A DNA stretch of 64,000 nt from contig NZ_JAFBEP010000001.1 of assembly GCF_016908775.1 (NCBI RefSeq), positions 62,001-126,000 on the forward strand. Direction: 5' to 3'. Every line of letters begins with the position of its first letter. Position 1 is the stretch's first letter. The translations under genes were made by a program, and so were the position numbers. The notes below the pieces were generated by a model that worked only from the letters and a program-made list of their open reading frames with translations, made no database searches and was not told the DNA's origin. Shown here one piece after another: positions 1-9,306 of this stretch. The DNA is from Defluviitalea raffinosedens (GTDB lineage: Bacteria > Bacillota > Clostridia > Lachnospirales > Defluviitaleaceae).

Positions 1-333
1 ATTCCTGTCATTGCTGCAGCTGCATGTTATGCTCAAGGTACAACCATTATAAAAGATGCACAGGAATTAAAAGTAAAAGAATCCAACAGAATTCAAACTA
101 TGGTATCGGAACTTAAGAAGATGGGAGCATCCATTACAGAAACAGATGACGGAATGATTATAGAAGGAAGTCATTCTTTAAGAGGTTCAGAAGTAGAAAG
201 CTATCATGACCACAGGGTTGCTATGTCTCTTGCCATTGCTGCCTTAAGAGCAAAAGGTGAAACAAGGATCCATAACAGTGACTGCGTAAACATTTCTTTC
301 CCAGACTTCTTTTCTTGTCTTGAAAAGCTTTAA
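1..333 (+). CDS. aroA: 3-phosphoshikimate 1-carboxyvinyltransferase (EPSP synthase), C-terminal part
   Basis: This is the last 110 residues of EPSP synthase, which transfers the enolpyruvyl group of PEP to shikimate 3-phosphate in the shikimate pathway. The gene is cut by the window edge, and the frame is open from base 1. Family motifs are visible: LKVKESNRI near the start of the fragment, and [15 protein letters not shown], which carries conserved active-site region residues. The end, with a short helix after [12 protein letters not shown], is normal for the family. The rest of the gene must lie to the left. The following gene has its own promoter, so aroA probably ends its transcription unit here. 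Confidence 0.95.
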   Translation: MPVIAAAACYAQGTTIIKDAQELKVKESNRIQTMVSELKKMGASITETDDGMIIEGSHSLRGSEVESYHDHRVAMSLAIAALRAKGETRIHNSDCVNISFPDFFSCLEKL

Positions 334-358
334 GTTTGATTCTGTCTTAAAAGCCTGA

Positions 359-387
359 TTGCACAATTTTAAAGATTCGAATATAAT
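359..387 (+). promoter_or_regulatory. sigma-A type promoter for the SGNH hydrolase gene
   Basis: TTGCAC at 359-364 and TATAAT at 382-387 are separated by 17 bases. They lie 49 bases upstream of the ATG at 436, which has a GGAGGG ribosome binding site. The assignment rests on consensus match only. Confidence 0.6.
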
Positions 388-435
388 ATATCCATGAATT
401 GAACATGCCATGATGAATTATTGGAGGGTGAAAAA

Positions 436-1104
436 ATGATCAAAACTACTATCGTCGGCTTTGGAGACAGTCTTACTTATGGATATGGGGTTCCACGAAA
501 TGCTGGATATGTTGAAAGGCTAGAAAAATTTATGCCCCAGTACTTTCCCAATATCTCATGGCATATATGCAATAGCGGCACTTCGGGAGATACCACCAGA
601 GAAGGTTTAATGAGATTAGAAAAGAATGTTCTTTCCTTTCATCCGAATATCGTATTTATTCTGTTCGGATCAAATGACTCTGCTATGAACGAAAAGCAAT
701 TCAGATCTCTCGAAGAATATGAAAATAATTTAAAAGAAATCATCGTAAAAATCAAGAATCATAATAACCGTACGGGATTAAACGGCTGCATCCCTATTCC
801 TGTATTAATTACGCCTCCCCCTGTTCGGGAAGAAGTATGTGCGCCTGTTCGAACCAATAATCGGCTAAAGCAGTACGGGTATATCGTTAAAACATTGGCC
901 AAAGAATATCACTGCCCCTTGATTGACTTTTTTGAACAGGTAATAAGCCATGAAAATTACTATGAATTGCTAGCAGATGACGGTCTGCATCTCAGTGAAA
1001 AGGGTTATGATCTTCTGTATGATCTGGTGTTTGCAGAGATTACGAAGCTCATAGATTACCAAGGGGTATTAAAAGATTGGGACAAATATGAAGAAGAATA
1101 TTAA
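436..1104 (+). CDS. SGNH/GDSL-family esterase or lipase, cytoplasmic
   Basis: The 222-residue protein belongs to the SGNH hydrolases, which cleave ester bonds of lipids, acetylated sugars or similar small substrates. Block I is GFGDSLTYGYG near residue 9, with the nucleophilic Ser. Block III is FGSNDS near residue 80. Block V is DDGLHLS near residue 187, giving the catalytic Asp and His. There is no signal peptide, so the enzyme probably acts inside the cell. The ATG at 436 is chosen over the in-frame TTG at 421 because GGAGGG lies between them at correct spacing. The substrate cannot be inferred. The gene stands alone between aroA and a bidirectional terminator. Confidence 0.85.
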   Translation: MIKTTIVGFGDSLTYGYGVPRNAGYVERLEKFMPQYFPNISWHICNSGTSGDTTREGLMRLEKNVLSFHPNIVFILFGSNDSAMNEKQFRSLEEYENNLKEIIVKIKNHNNRTGLNGCIPIPVLITPPPVREEVCAPVRTNNRLKQYGYIVKTLAKEYHCPLIDFFEQVISHENYYELLADDGLHLSEKGYDLLYDLVFAEITKLIDYQGVLKDWDKYEEEY

Positions 1105-1133
1105 AACATCCTCAGATCCTCTGAGGATGTTTT
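1103..1133. terminator. bidirectional Rho-independent terminator
   Basis: AAAACATCCTCAG at 1103-1115 pairs perfectly with 1121-1133 around a five-base loop. The 13-bp stem has A/T ends that provide a U tract on both strands. It separates the convergent esterase and trkH genes. Confidence 0.85.
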
Positions 1134-1140
1134 CTTTCAC

Positions 1141-2586
1141 TTATATTTCATTTCTCCAGGACTTCGGCGCAAACAGGGCTACCATGGTAAACAGTTCAAG
1201 TCTTCCAAGCAGCATCAAGATTGAAAAGAGTATTTTACTCAGGGGACTAAACGGACTGAATGACCTTGCTGGACCTACGAGTCCAAAGCCCGGACCTATA
1301 TTTCCAAGGGTTGCAGCTACGGCAGTGATCGTGCTTTCTAAATCAATTCCTTCAAGAGAAATAAGAACTGTTGATAGCATAAAGATGAAGAAATATAAAG
1401 CCACAAAACTGGTAATTCCCGTGATCGTATCATTATGAATCACCTTATCTTCACCGGCTCTGATAGGAATGATGGCTCTGGGATGAAAAATCTTTTTAAT
1501 TTCTTTTTTAATCAGTTTGAATAAAACTAAAATTCTAATGACTTTTACCCCACCGGCAGTAGAGCCAGCACAGCCCCCAACAAACATAAGCAAGAATAAC
1601 AACGCTTTGCTAAAAGACGGCCACAGATCAAAATCCACCGTAGTATATCCCGTAGTGGTAATAATAGAACTTACCTGGAAAAATGCATCTTTTAAGGCTA
1701 ATCCAAAATTTCTATATAGAGTAGATTTTAGATTAAATGCAATTAATAAAGTTGAGACGAAAATAATCGCCAAATAAAAGATAAGTTCCTGGTCTCTTAA
1801 TACATCTCTCCATTTTCTTTTCAGCAAGGCATAATACAGCGAAAAATTTATCCCCGACAATACCATGAATACAGCTATCACCATATGAATATAAGTACTG
1901 TTAAAAGCACCTATGCTGGCGCTTCTGGTTGAAAGCCCTCCAGTTCCTACGGTTCCAAAGGTATGAACAGCTGATTCAAAAAGACTCATCCCTCCTAATA
2001 AAAGTAAAGCCATTTGCATGAGTGTAAGGGCAATATAAGTGATATACAAGATCTTTGCCGTATCTTTTATTCTCGGTACAAACCTGTCTGCTGTAGGTCC
2101 CGGGCTTTCTGCTTTAAACATTTGGAAGCCTCCTACAACAGGCAAAAATGCAACTGTAAAAACTAAAATCCCCATCCCACCAATCCAGTGGGTAAAAGAA
2201 CGCCAAAATAGAATCCCCTTGGGCAAAGCCTCAACATTGTTTACTAAAGTAGCTCCAGTAGTCGTAAAGCCAGAAATTGTCTCAAATAATGCATCTATAT
2301 AAGAAGGTATACTCCCTGAAAATACAAAAGGAAGTGCACCAAATATAGAAAGAGCAATCCATCCAAAAGATGCTATAGCCAATCCTTCTTTAATCCTGAT
2401 TGCTTTTTTTTCAGTTTTTAACTTATACAAAATAAAACCAACTGCACCGGTTAATAAAATACAAAAAAGAAAAGGATATTTGTCTTCTTGATTATGGTAT
2501 ATTGATATAAGAAAAGATGGAATCATAAGTAAAGCCTCTGTCATCAGTATGATCCCCAATGTCTTTCCTATAATTCTATAGTTCAT
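1141..2586 (-). CDS. trkH: TrkH/KtrB-family potassium uptake protein, membrane subunit
   Basis: The 481-residue integral membrane protein is the ion-conducting subunit of a Trk/Ktr potassium transporter. The four pore loops typical of the superfamily are visible as glycine-rich filter motifs: TTTGATL near residue 110, GTGGLST near 215, TTTGYTT near 310 and GNIGPGFG near 430. About eight to ten hydrophobic segments surround them. The start codon overlaps the stop of trkA by four bases (ATGA), so the two are translationally coupled. The length is usual for TrkH. Whether it works with H+ or Na+ coupling is not evident. Confidence 0.93.
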   Translation of the reverse strand: MNYRIIGKTLGIILMTEALLMIPSFLISIYHNQEDKYPFLFCILLTGAVGFILYKLKTEKKAIRIKEGLAIASFGWIALSIFGALPFVFSGSIPSYIDALFETISGFTTTGATLVNNVEALPKGILFWRSFTHWIGGMGILVFTVAFLPVVGGFQMFKAESPGPTADRFVPRIKDTAKILYITYIALTLMQMALLLLGGMSLFESAVHTFGTVGTGGLSTRSASIGAFNSTYIHMVIAVFMVLSGINFSLYYALLKRKWRDVLRDQELIFYLAIIFVSTLLIAFNLKSTLYRNFGLALKDAFFQVSSIITTTGYTTVDFDLWPSFSKALLFLLMFVGGCAGSTAGGVKVIRILVLFKLIKKEIKKIFHPRAIIPIRAGEDKVIHNDTITGITSFVALYFFIFMLSTVLISLEGIDLESTITAVAATLGNIGPGFGLVGPARSFSPFSPLSKILFSILMLLGRLELFTMVALFAPKSWRNEI

Positions 2587-3944
2587 TTGAATAGTCCACC
2601 CTTCGCTGGCTTAATGAACATTTCTAAATCCGGCACATTGGATGATAAACAAAAAATAATCAACCTATCATCAGGCTCTATTACAGTATTCCCACTAGGT
2701 ATTGCTACCTTCCCTTGATGCACTATGGCACCAATGATAATTCCTTTAGGCAATCCCAGCTCTGAAATAGGTTTCCCAACAATACGAGAACCTTTGATTG
2801 CAATAACTTCAGTAACTTCCGCCTGTCCTCCCAATAGAAGTGAAACCGATACAACTTTTCCGCCTCTTATAAACTTAAGAACACTGCTGACTGCAATATT
2901 GGTTGGGTTTAGGGCAACATCTATCCCCAGATTGTCAATGATTTTTATATAATTGGGTCTGCTTATTTTAGCAATGGTTTTATTTACTCCAGCCTGATTG
3001 GCCATGAGGGTCATCAGAAGATTTTGCTCGTCAAAACCAGTTGCTCCGATAAAGGCATCCATGGACTCTAATCCTTCTTCTTCCAAAAGATTAATATCTG
3101 TTCCATCTCCTCTAATGATTAAGGCATCGCTTAATCTTTCAGAAAGGTACCTGCACCTTTCTCTGTCCTGTTCAATGATACTAACCTTTATATTGAAAGC
3201 TTTAAGCTTCTGGGCCAAATAGTATGCAATATTCCCTCCGCCTAAAATCATTACTCTTTTAATTTTGCCTCTATCAGCGTAGATATTAAATCTTTCACCA
3301 AATCGATCAATTTTTTCAGTGCTTCCAATAACATGGATAATATCATTTTCAATAAGCTGTGTATATCCATGGGGAATAATAATCTCATCATTTCTAGTTA
3401 TGGCTGCAATCAGTAAATCTTCCATGTCACCCAATTCAACAATATTTTTTCCTACAAAATCGGATAAGTTTTTTATATTAAAATCCAGAATTGAAACCTT
3501 TCCCTTAGCAAAATCTTCAGAATAAAAGTTATAGCTTTTAAGAAGATACCTCACTATTTCATTGGAAGTAGCCAGTTCCGGATTGATAATATGATCAATG
3601 CCCATTTCTTCTTTAATAAAATCTATTTGCTTCGTATATTCAGGATTTCTTATCCTTGCAATAGTCTTTTTACAACCTAATTTTTTTGCTATGCTGCAAA
3701 TCATGGCGTTGGTCTCATCACTATAAGTTGTAGCTATTAGAAAATCATAGGATTTAATGTTAATTTCTTTTAGTACTTCGATTTCAATACCATTGGCTCT
3801 AATAGTCAATACATCTAAATAGTCATTGATCCTCTCCAACACTTTTGGGTTTTGATCCATTAAAGTTACATCAATATCTTCGTTGATCAGGGATTCTGCC
3901 AGTCTGTATCCAAGCTTCCCTATGCCTACTATAAGTACTTTCAA
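2583..3944 (-). CDS. trkA: Trk system potassium uptake regulatory protein, two RCK domains
   Basis: The 453-residue cytosolic protein regulates TrkH by binding nucleotide. It has two tandem RCK units, each with a Rossmann TrkA-N domain and a TrkA-C domain. The glycine motifs are VGIGKLG near residue 8 and LGGGNIAYY near residue 230. The TTG at 3944 is preferred over the GTG at 3953. AAAGGTG lies six bases before the TTG, whereas the GTG is part of that ribosome binding site, and family members begin MKVLIVG. trkA comes first in a trkA-trkH operon. The two-domain form is the Trk type rather than the single-domain KtrA type. Confidence 0.92.
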   Translation of the reverse strand: MKVLIVGIGKLGYRLAESLINEDIDVTLMDQNPKVLERINDYLDVLTIRANGIEIEVLKEINIKSYDFLIATTYSDETNAMICSIAKKLGCKKTIARIRNPEYTKQIDFIKEEMGIDHIINPELATSNEIVRYLLKSYNFYSEDFAKGKVSILDFNIKNLSDFVGKNIVELGDMEDLLIAAITRNDEIIIPHGYTQLIENDIIHVIGSTEKIDRFGERFNIYADRGKIKRVMILGGGNIAYYLAQKLKAFNIKVSIIEQDRERCRYLSERLSDALIIRGDGTDINLLEEEGLESMDAFIGATGFDEQNLLMTLMANQAGVNKTIAKISRPNYIKIIDNLGIDVALNPTNIAVSSVLKFIRGGKVVSVSLLLGGQAEVTEVIAIKGSRIVGKPISELGLPKGIIIGAIVHQGKVAIPSGNTVIEPDDRLIIFCLSSNVPDLEMFIKPAKGGLFK

Positions 3945-4067
3945 GTCTATCACCTTTCATATACGTTCATTCACTATGTATTATACATTTGATTTTACAT
4001 CTAAACTGAATAAAAAGAAAGACCTTTTGATTGCATTTAAGCTGTCCTTAAAAATTAATGGTGAATA

Positions 4068-4098
4068 CATAAAATCTCATAAAAAAGATAACATACTC
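4068..4098 (+). promoter_or_regulatory. possible forespore (sigma-G/F type) promoter of the ger operon
   Basis: CATACTC at 4092-4098 matches the sigma-G minus-10 consensus (CATACTA) in six of seven positions. CATAAAA at 4068-4074 is a fair minus-35 at 17-base spacing. GerA-type operons are expressed in the forespore in Bacillus and Clostridia, which is why a sigma-G reading is favoured. The match is suggestive only. Confidence 0.35.
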
Positions 4099-4125
4099 TA
4101 TATAAAGTGAATTGGGAGTGATAAT

Positions 4126-5676
4126 ATTCCTTCTTATACAATCAGAAAAAATAATAAAAATAATAATACCGGCAATACTTCTATTTCTCCCACAAATAAT
4201 AGCGATACGCTTACTGGTGATCTGCAAACCGATTTAGATACTTTTAAAAAAATCTTTTTCTTCCCCCAAAATAAAGACTTTGTTATACGCAACATACGGT
4301 TAAAAGGCTTTGATGTAGATGGATGCATCCTCTATTTGGACGGCTCCTCCTCCATCCATACCCTTACTGAGGATATTATCAGGCCTTTAATGGAAGGTTC
4401 TCCTGAAAATGCAGAAAATAATCCTATAGATTATATTATCAATAATATTATTACTCCTAAAGATGCTCAACGTATCTCCAAAATCTCGGATATCACCAAA
4501 GATATCGTTAAAGGCAATACGATACTGCTGATTCACAATTCTACTGAAGCACTTTCTGTTTCCACTGCAGAATTTGAACACCGTTCTGTGGAAAAGCCAG
4601 TCAACGAAAACGTTATCAAAGGGCCAAAAGAATCTTTTGTGGAATCGGCTGATGTCAATCGTTCTCTTATAAGAAAGTATCTTAAATATGAAAATCTCAT
4701 TTCTGAGAGTATTGAAGTCGGCGAAAAATCTAAAAATGAAGTATATATCATGTATATCAAAGGCATCGCTGATCCCGACTTAGTCAACGCCGTCAAAGAA
4801 AAAATCAAAAGCATCAGAACCGATTTCCTTCCCAATCTTTCTACACTTGAGCAGTTTATAGAAGACAGAAGTTATTCTCTTATTTCTACTGTACTCTACT
4901 CAGAACGACCTGACAGAGCGGCTGCCTTTTTGAACGAAGGACACATCATACTGATTACGGACGGTTCTCCCGCCTGTCTGATTGTCCCGGTAACCTTCTG
5001 GGCTTTCTTTCATGCTGCAGAAGATCAGTATCAACGGTGGTGGTATGGTAATTTTATCAGGATGATTCGTCTTTTGGCAGTAGTGATTTCATGGTTAACT
5101 CCTGCTTTATATATTGCCGTAGTGAATTTTCATGGTGAAATGATTCCTACCGATCTGGCTGTATCGATTGCTGCATCCAGGGAAGTGCTTCCTTTTCCCG
5201 TTATCACCGAAATCCTTCTGATGGAAGTATCCTTCGAATTAATCCGGGAAGCCGGGGTAAGAGTACCTACCACCATTGGCCCAACCATTGGTATCGTCGG
5301 TGCACTGATTCTGGGACAGGCTGCCGTAGAAGCCAATATCGTAAGCCCTATTTTAGTAATAGTCGTAGCGATTACAGGACTTTCTTCCTTCGCAATACCA
5401 GAAACTACCTTAAGCTATACCATTCGGATCTCCAGATTCATTCTGCTGCTAGCAGGAGCTACTATGGGCTTTTTAGGAATTTCCTTTTGCATTGTTATAG
5501 GCCTTGCCTATATCCTCAGTATTACTTCCTTCGTTGTTCCTTTTATGTCTCCGGTAGCTCCCCATTTCTCTTCAACAAACGATAGTTATACACGATCTGT
5601 GATCTTTAAGCAATGGCTTAGACCGACTAATATCTCTAAGTCTGATTCTATAAGAAGAAACCCTAAAAGAAAGTAG
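4126..5676 (+). CDS. spore germination protein GerKA/GerAA family, unusual ATT start
   Basis: This is the A subunit of a GerA-type nutrient germinant receptor of the spore inner membrane. The N-terminal soluble domain (about residues 30-250) includes TFKKIF, DFVIRNIRL and ILYLDGSSS. It is followed by PDRAAAFLNEGHIILITDGSP, typical of the family, and by a membrane domain with about five helices (REVLPFPVITEILLMEVSFE region). The family domain clearly extends upstream of the first TTG (4336). No in-frame ATG, GTG or TTG exists between the upstream stop (4108-4110) and 4336. ATT at 4126 has GGGAG eight bases before it, giving a normal 516-residue protein starting near IPSYTIRK. Either ATT is used, or an ATG has mutated or been misread. 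Confidence 0.8.
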   Translation: MPSYTIRKNNKNNNTGNTSISPTNNSDTLTGDLQTDLDTFKKIFFFPQNKDFVIRNIRLKGFDVDGCILYLDGSSSIHTLTEDIIRPLMEGSPENAENNPIDYIINNIITPKDAQRISKISDITKDIVKGNTILLIHNSTEALSVSTAEFEHRSVEKPVNENVIKGPKESFVESADVNRSLIRKYLKYENLISESIEVGEKSKNEVYIMYIKGIADPDLVNAVKEKIKSIRTDFLPNLSTLEQFIEDRSYSLISTVLYSERPDRAAAFLNEGHIILITDGSPACLIVPVTFWAFFHAAEDQYQRWWYGNFIRMIRLLAVVISWLTPALYIAVVNFHGEMIPTDLAVSIAASREVLPFPVITEILLMEVSFELIREAGVRVPTTIGPTIGIVGALILGQAAVEANIVSPILVIVVAITGLSSFAIPETTLSYTIRISRFILLLAGATMGFLGISFCIVIGLAYILSITSFVVPFMSPVAPHFSSTNDSYTRSVIFKQWLRPTNISKSDSIRRNPKRK

Positions 5677-5683
5677 TGAAAAA

Positions 5684-6774
5684 GTGATCAAGAAATATGA
5701 TGGAAAAATCGGTTTTAGAGAGTTGCTGGCTATTATATTTTTTTGTATTGCCCTTAAATTATCAGATACAACACCTCTCTTACTGCTGGATGAAGGCTTA
5801 AACGCAGCCTGGTTAGTTCCTATTCTGTCTGGGTTGGTTATCTTTCTTTTTTGTTTCTTTTATCCTTGTTTAAATTATATAAAAACAAAGATTTAACAGA
5901 TATCATCTATCATCTTACCGGTAAGTTCTTTGGATTTGTAATTATCCTCATGTTATTTTTAATTCTGCTCGAATACTTGGTTGTATCCATAAGGGATTAT
6001 GCAGACATATTAAGCACGATGTTTTACTTAAGAACGCCTTTAAAATACCTGCTGTTAATGCTTATTGTTACAGCTTTTTATGTATCTCATAAAGGAATTA
6101 ATATTATTGGCAGTCTATGCTGGCTTACATATCCTCTCATGCAAGGGGTAGTCCTGTTATTAATACCATTGGCACTGAAAGATCTGGATTTTAGTTATTT
6201 ATTCCCCTTAGGCGGACCAGGTGTAAAAACTTTATTAAAATTAGGTATCCTCCATACCTCTGTAGTCAGTGAAGTTATTTCATTATCCATCTTTTTCACA
6301 CAAGTAAGATCCTATAAAGAATTTAAAAATGCCAGTCTTCTAGGCCTTGGACTTTCTATTCTTTTAATTACTGTATTTATGGTTATTTATATCTCTTCTT
6401 ATGGATATACTGTCTTGTCTACACTGAACTATCCGCATCACCATCTTACAAGGCTGGTTGGACTGGGACGGTTTGCAAAAAATCTGGAATCCTTCTTCTT
6501 AGGTTTTTGGTCCATTGCTATTGCAATACGCTTTAGTATTTATTTTTATACCCTTGCTACATTAGGTACCTCCCTTATAAAAGTAAAAAGTCCAAATACT
6601 CTGCTTCCCTATATCGCCGTGGTGGTCTATATCCTTGCAAGACTTCCTGAAAATTATACACAATATGTGTTTTCCATCCGGAAAGTTGGGCTTATGGTAT
6701 TATGGATTTTTTTCACTTTTCTCTCTCCATTTTTATGGGTAGTTGCAAAACTGAAAGGAGAATTTAAATCTTGA
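5684..6774 (+). pseudogene. spore germination permease GerKB/GerAB family, frameshifted
   Basis: The B subunit is an amino acid permease-like protein of about 360 residues with ten membrane helices. Here the reading frame is broken. Residues from the GTG at 5684 (KKYDGKIGFRELLAI, then LVPILSGLVIFL) match the family start, but this frame ends at 5896. The rest, from FKLYKNKDLTDIIYHLTGKF to the stop at 6774, lies one frame over. One extra T in the six-T run at 5847-5852 would restore a continuous protein. The cause could be mutation, phase variation, transcript slippage or a sequencing error. The remainder of the gene is intact and overlaps gerKC. Confidence 0.8.
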
Positions 6775-8000
6775 AAAAATCAAAAAAGAGATTAAAACTC
6801 ATTTTTATATTATTGGTTACCCTTTTTCTTACTGGCTGCTGGGACAGAATAGAAATCGAGGAATTCGCATTTGTTTCAGTTATTGGGCTTGATGAAGGGG
6901 AGGATGGTATGCTTAGAATTACCTTTCAGATCACAAATCCTCAGATCGGTACCTCCACCAAGGTTCAGGTAGACGAACCACCCAGCGATATCATCACATT
7001 CTTGTCGGAAGACCTTGTTGCATCCAGGGATTTAGCAAGTACTTCTATCGCAAGACGTTTAACCTTTTCCCATGCTAAAGCGTTTATTGTAAGCGAAGAT
7101 TTAGCAAAGTCGAATAAATTCTACCCAATCATTGAAGCGACCCAAAGGGACAGAGACATCAGAAGAGAACTAAATCTCATCGTATGCAAAGAAGATGCAG
7201 CTGACTTTATCAGGAACAATCGTCCTCCTTTTGATATAAGAGCATCAAAATATTATGAATTCCTTACATCAAGGTGGGAAGATGTGGGCTTTGTTCCCCT
7301 TTCTACCCTTCATAAATTTTCTCTCAGGACTTTGGATGACATGGGCTTATTTCTTGTAACCTACGCTACCACAAAGCCGGATCATCCAAAAACACATCTT
7401 GACAGTGAAGGAGATATTATTGCAGGGCAACTGGATAAAATAGATGAAAATCCAATGCAAATGATGGGTTCAGCAGTGTTTAAAGAAGGGAAAATGATCG
7501 GCAAACTGACCGGGGATGAAACCAGATTAGCTTTGATATTGCGGCCAACTGTGCAAACCAATAATATTCTTGCAACTTTTCCCGATCCCTTAAAAGAAGG
7601 AGAAAAAATATCTGCAAAACTCGTAAGGGGAAAAAACAAAATTAAAATTACAATTACCGATGACTATCCCATTATTGATGTAAAAATACCTTTAACATTA
7701 AGCATAGCATCTATTCCAAGCAATATAGACTACGTGAAAAACCAGTCAAACCAAAAACTTCTTATCGCTGCTATTGAAAAACGCCTTGAAACAGTCACTA
7801 TGGAATTAATTAAAAAAACTCAAGAAGAATTCGGTGCTGAGCCTTTTTTATGGTCCCAAGTAGCAAGGAAAAAATTTTGGCTTTATAAAGACTTTAGAGA
7901 CTATAATTGGTCTGAGAAATATAAAAATGCAAAAATCACTGTAAAATATGATGTTAAAATCGAAGATTTCGGTAAACAAAACAGGCCTCCAAAGATTTAG
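6771..8000 (+). CDS. spore germination lipoprotein GerKC/GerAC family
   Basis: The 409-residue protein is the lipoprotein C subunit of the GerA-type germinant receptor. A signal peptide with a lipobox (FLTGCWD, Cys at about residue 23) and the family motif CWDRIEIEEFAFV follow the N-terminal Lys-rich stretch. The C-terminal region ends with RKKFWLYKDFRDYNWSEKYKNA-like sequence, typical of GerAC. The start is a TTG at 6771 with AAGGAG at 6755-6760. It overlaps the stop of the B gene by four bases, so translation of C would normally be coupled to B, and the frameshift in B could therefore lower its expression. The length is slightly above the usual 370-400. Confidence 0.88.
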   Translation: MKKSKKRLKLIFILLVTLFLTGCWDRIEIEEFAFVSVIGLDEGEDGMLRITFQITNPQIGTSTKVQVDEPPSDIITFLSEDLVASRDLASTSIARRLTFSHAKAFIVSEDLAKSNKFYPIIEATQRDRDIRRELNLIVCKEDAADFIRNNRPPFDIRASKYYEFLTSRWEDVGFVPLSTLHKFSLRTLDDMGLFLVTYATTKPDHPKTHLDSEGDIIAGQLDKIDENPMQMMGSAVFKEGKMIGKLTGDETRLALILRPTVQTNNILATFPDPLKEGEKISAKLVRGKNKIKITITDDYPIIDVKIPLTLSIASIPSNIDYVKNQSNQKLLIAAIEKRLETVTMELIKKTQEEFGAEPFLWSQVARKKFWLYKDFRDYNWSEKYKNAKITVKYDVKIEDFGKQNRPPKI

Positions 8001-8035
8001 GTTTTATAAAACAAAACCAAATCTTCTGAAGCCTT
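7983..8035. terminator. terminator between the ger operon and manA
   Basis: A long stem begins with AGGC (7983) and AAGATTTAGGTTTT and pairs with AAAACCAAATCTT and GCCT ending near 8034. One bulged A and small internal loops interrupt it. It lies between convergent genes. The U tract is poor on the + strand, so the efficiency is uncertain. Confidence 0.6.
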
Positions 8036-8068
8036 TATCTTCTGCACAAATAATTTATTTTGACAGCT

Positions 8069-9049
8069 TTAGCGTACAGGCACATAAGTCTTAATCACTT
8101 TGCACTGCCCTGCAATACTATAATCTCCAATACTTGCAGGCATAAAGAAGGAATCCCCTGCTTTAAAGGGAACCGCACCTTCCCTGTACTCAATGACTCC
8201 ATTCCCTTCAATAGCCATAAGCAAGTCAAATTTGTCTCCATTTAAAGGTTCTTTGCTTTCTTTTTGAATTTCCAGGATCTCTGTAATAAAATACTTGCAG
8301 GAAACAAGATGATGCCTTATGTTTTCACCTTCTTTAGTGACCGTGCCTTCCACTTTTTCATGCCCTATACAGTCAGATAAATTGGTTACATCCAAAGCTT
8401 TTTGTATATGAAGCTCTCTTGGTTTTCCGCTGCTGTCCACCCTGTTCCAATCGTAAACTCTATATGTTGTATCAGAGTTCTGCTGGATTTCTGCTATAAG
8501 AAGCCCTTCTCCTATGGCATGAAGGGTTCCAGCAGGAATGAAAAACACATCGCCTTTTTTGACATCCACGAAATTCAGTAGATTTTCAAGGGTTCCTTTC
8601 TTAATATTTTCTTCAAACATTTCCCTAGTAACGCCAGGTTTAACACCGTATACAAGCTGTGCACCTGGCTTTGCATCCAGTACAATCCACATTTCTGTTT
8701 TGCCTAATTCACCTTCATGTTCTTTAGCATATTCATCTTCAGGATGAACTTGAACTGAAAGTCTGTCGGAAGCATCGATGATTTTAACAAGAAGTGGGAA
8801 TTTCTTTTTTCCTTCTTCTCCGATCTTCGTTCCCAATGCCTCTACGCCATAATCGTCAATCACTTCTTTTAAGGACTTGCCTTTTAATGGTCCATTGGCA
8901 ACAATGCTTGTACCATTTTCATGGCAGGCTATTTCCCAACTTTCTCCGGTTGTGTCCGAAGGAATATCTTTATCAAATATCTCTCTTAACTTTTTTCCGC
9001 CCCATATGGGTTCTTTATATACAGGATCAAGTTTTAAAGGATATAACAT
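8069..9049 (-). CDS. manA: mannose-6-phosphate isomerase, class I
   Basis: The 326-residue cytosolic enzyme interconverts mannose 6-phosphate and fructose 6-phosphate and depends on zinc. PIWGGKKL near residue 12, ESWEIACHE near 40, the cupin metal motif QVHPED near 95 and FIPAGTLHAIG near 170 are the classical zinc-site and active-site features of type I enzymes. The length is normal for the short Firmicutes form. The second ATG (9049) is preferred because AAAGG lies directly against the first ATG (9058) but at proper distance from the second. It is a single gene, convergent with the ger operon. Confidence 0.93.
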   Translation of the reverse strand: MLYPLKLDPVYKEPIWGGKKLREIFDKDIPSDTTGESWEIACHENGTSIVANGPLKGKSLKEVIDDYGVEALGTKIGEEGKKKFPLLVKIIDASDRLSVQVHPEDEYAKEHEGELGKTEMWIVLDAKPGAQLVYGVKPGVTREMFEENIKKGTLENLLNFVDVKKGDVFFIPAGTLHAIGEGLLIAEIQQNSDTTYRVYDWNRVDSSGKPRELHIQKALDVTNLSDCIGHEKVEGTVTKEGENIRHHLVSCKYFITEILEIQKESKEPLNGDKFDLLMAIEGNGVIEYREGAVPFKAGDSFFMPASIGDYSIAGQCKVIKTYVPVR

Positions 9050-9238
9050 ATGGATCATCCTTTCGATATATTATACTGTTGGCTGTTCAAATGCATTGCA
9101 TTTTAATATCTTTTTTAGTATTTCTTTTTCGCATCTTATAATATTATTTTAACCTATTTACTGAAACACAAGCTTTTATCTTATTTAGAATACCTTTAAA
9201 TCCATTTAACGTCAACAGTTTTAATGGTAGTAGAATTG

Positions 9239-9300
9239 AAAATGATTATATTTTTTATTTGAGAATTATTCTTGACTTTTTCTAAAATCTATAGTATATT
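9239..9300 (+). promoter_or_regulatory. promoter with tandem Fur-type boxes for candidate sRNA A
   Basis: The minus-35 TTGACT (9272-9277) and minus-10 TATATT (9295-9300) are 17 bases apart. TGAGAATTATTCTTG overlapping the minus-35 matches the 7-1-7 Fur consensus TGATAATnATTATCA at most positions. A second, weaker match, TGAAAATGATTATAT, lies just upstream. The whole block is repeated in front of sRNA B near 15006-15069. Confidence 0.65.
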
Positions 9301-9306
9301 TACATT

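Noticed and set aside
1088-2302. Plus-strand open frames antisense to trkH
   Set aside because: They have no ribosome binding sites and run antisense to a conserved membrane protein; they are shadows of TrkH.
3954-4125. Small open frame upstream of gerKA (3883-4110)
   Set aside because: Overlaps trkA start antisense, has no ribosome binding site, and probably represents the ger promoter region.
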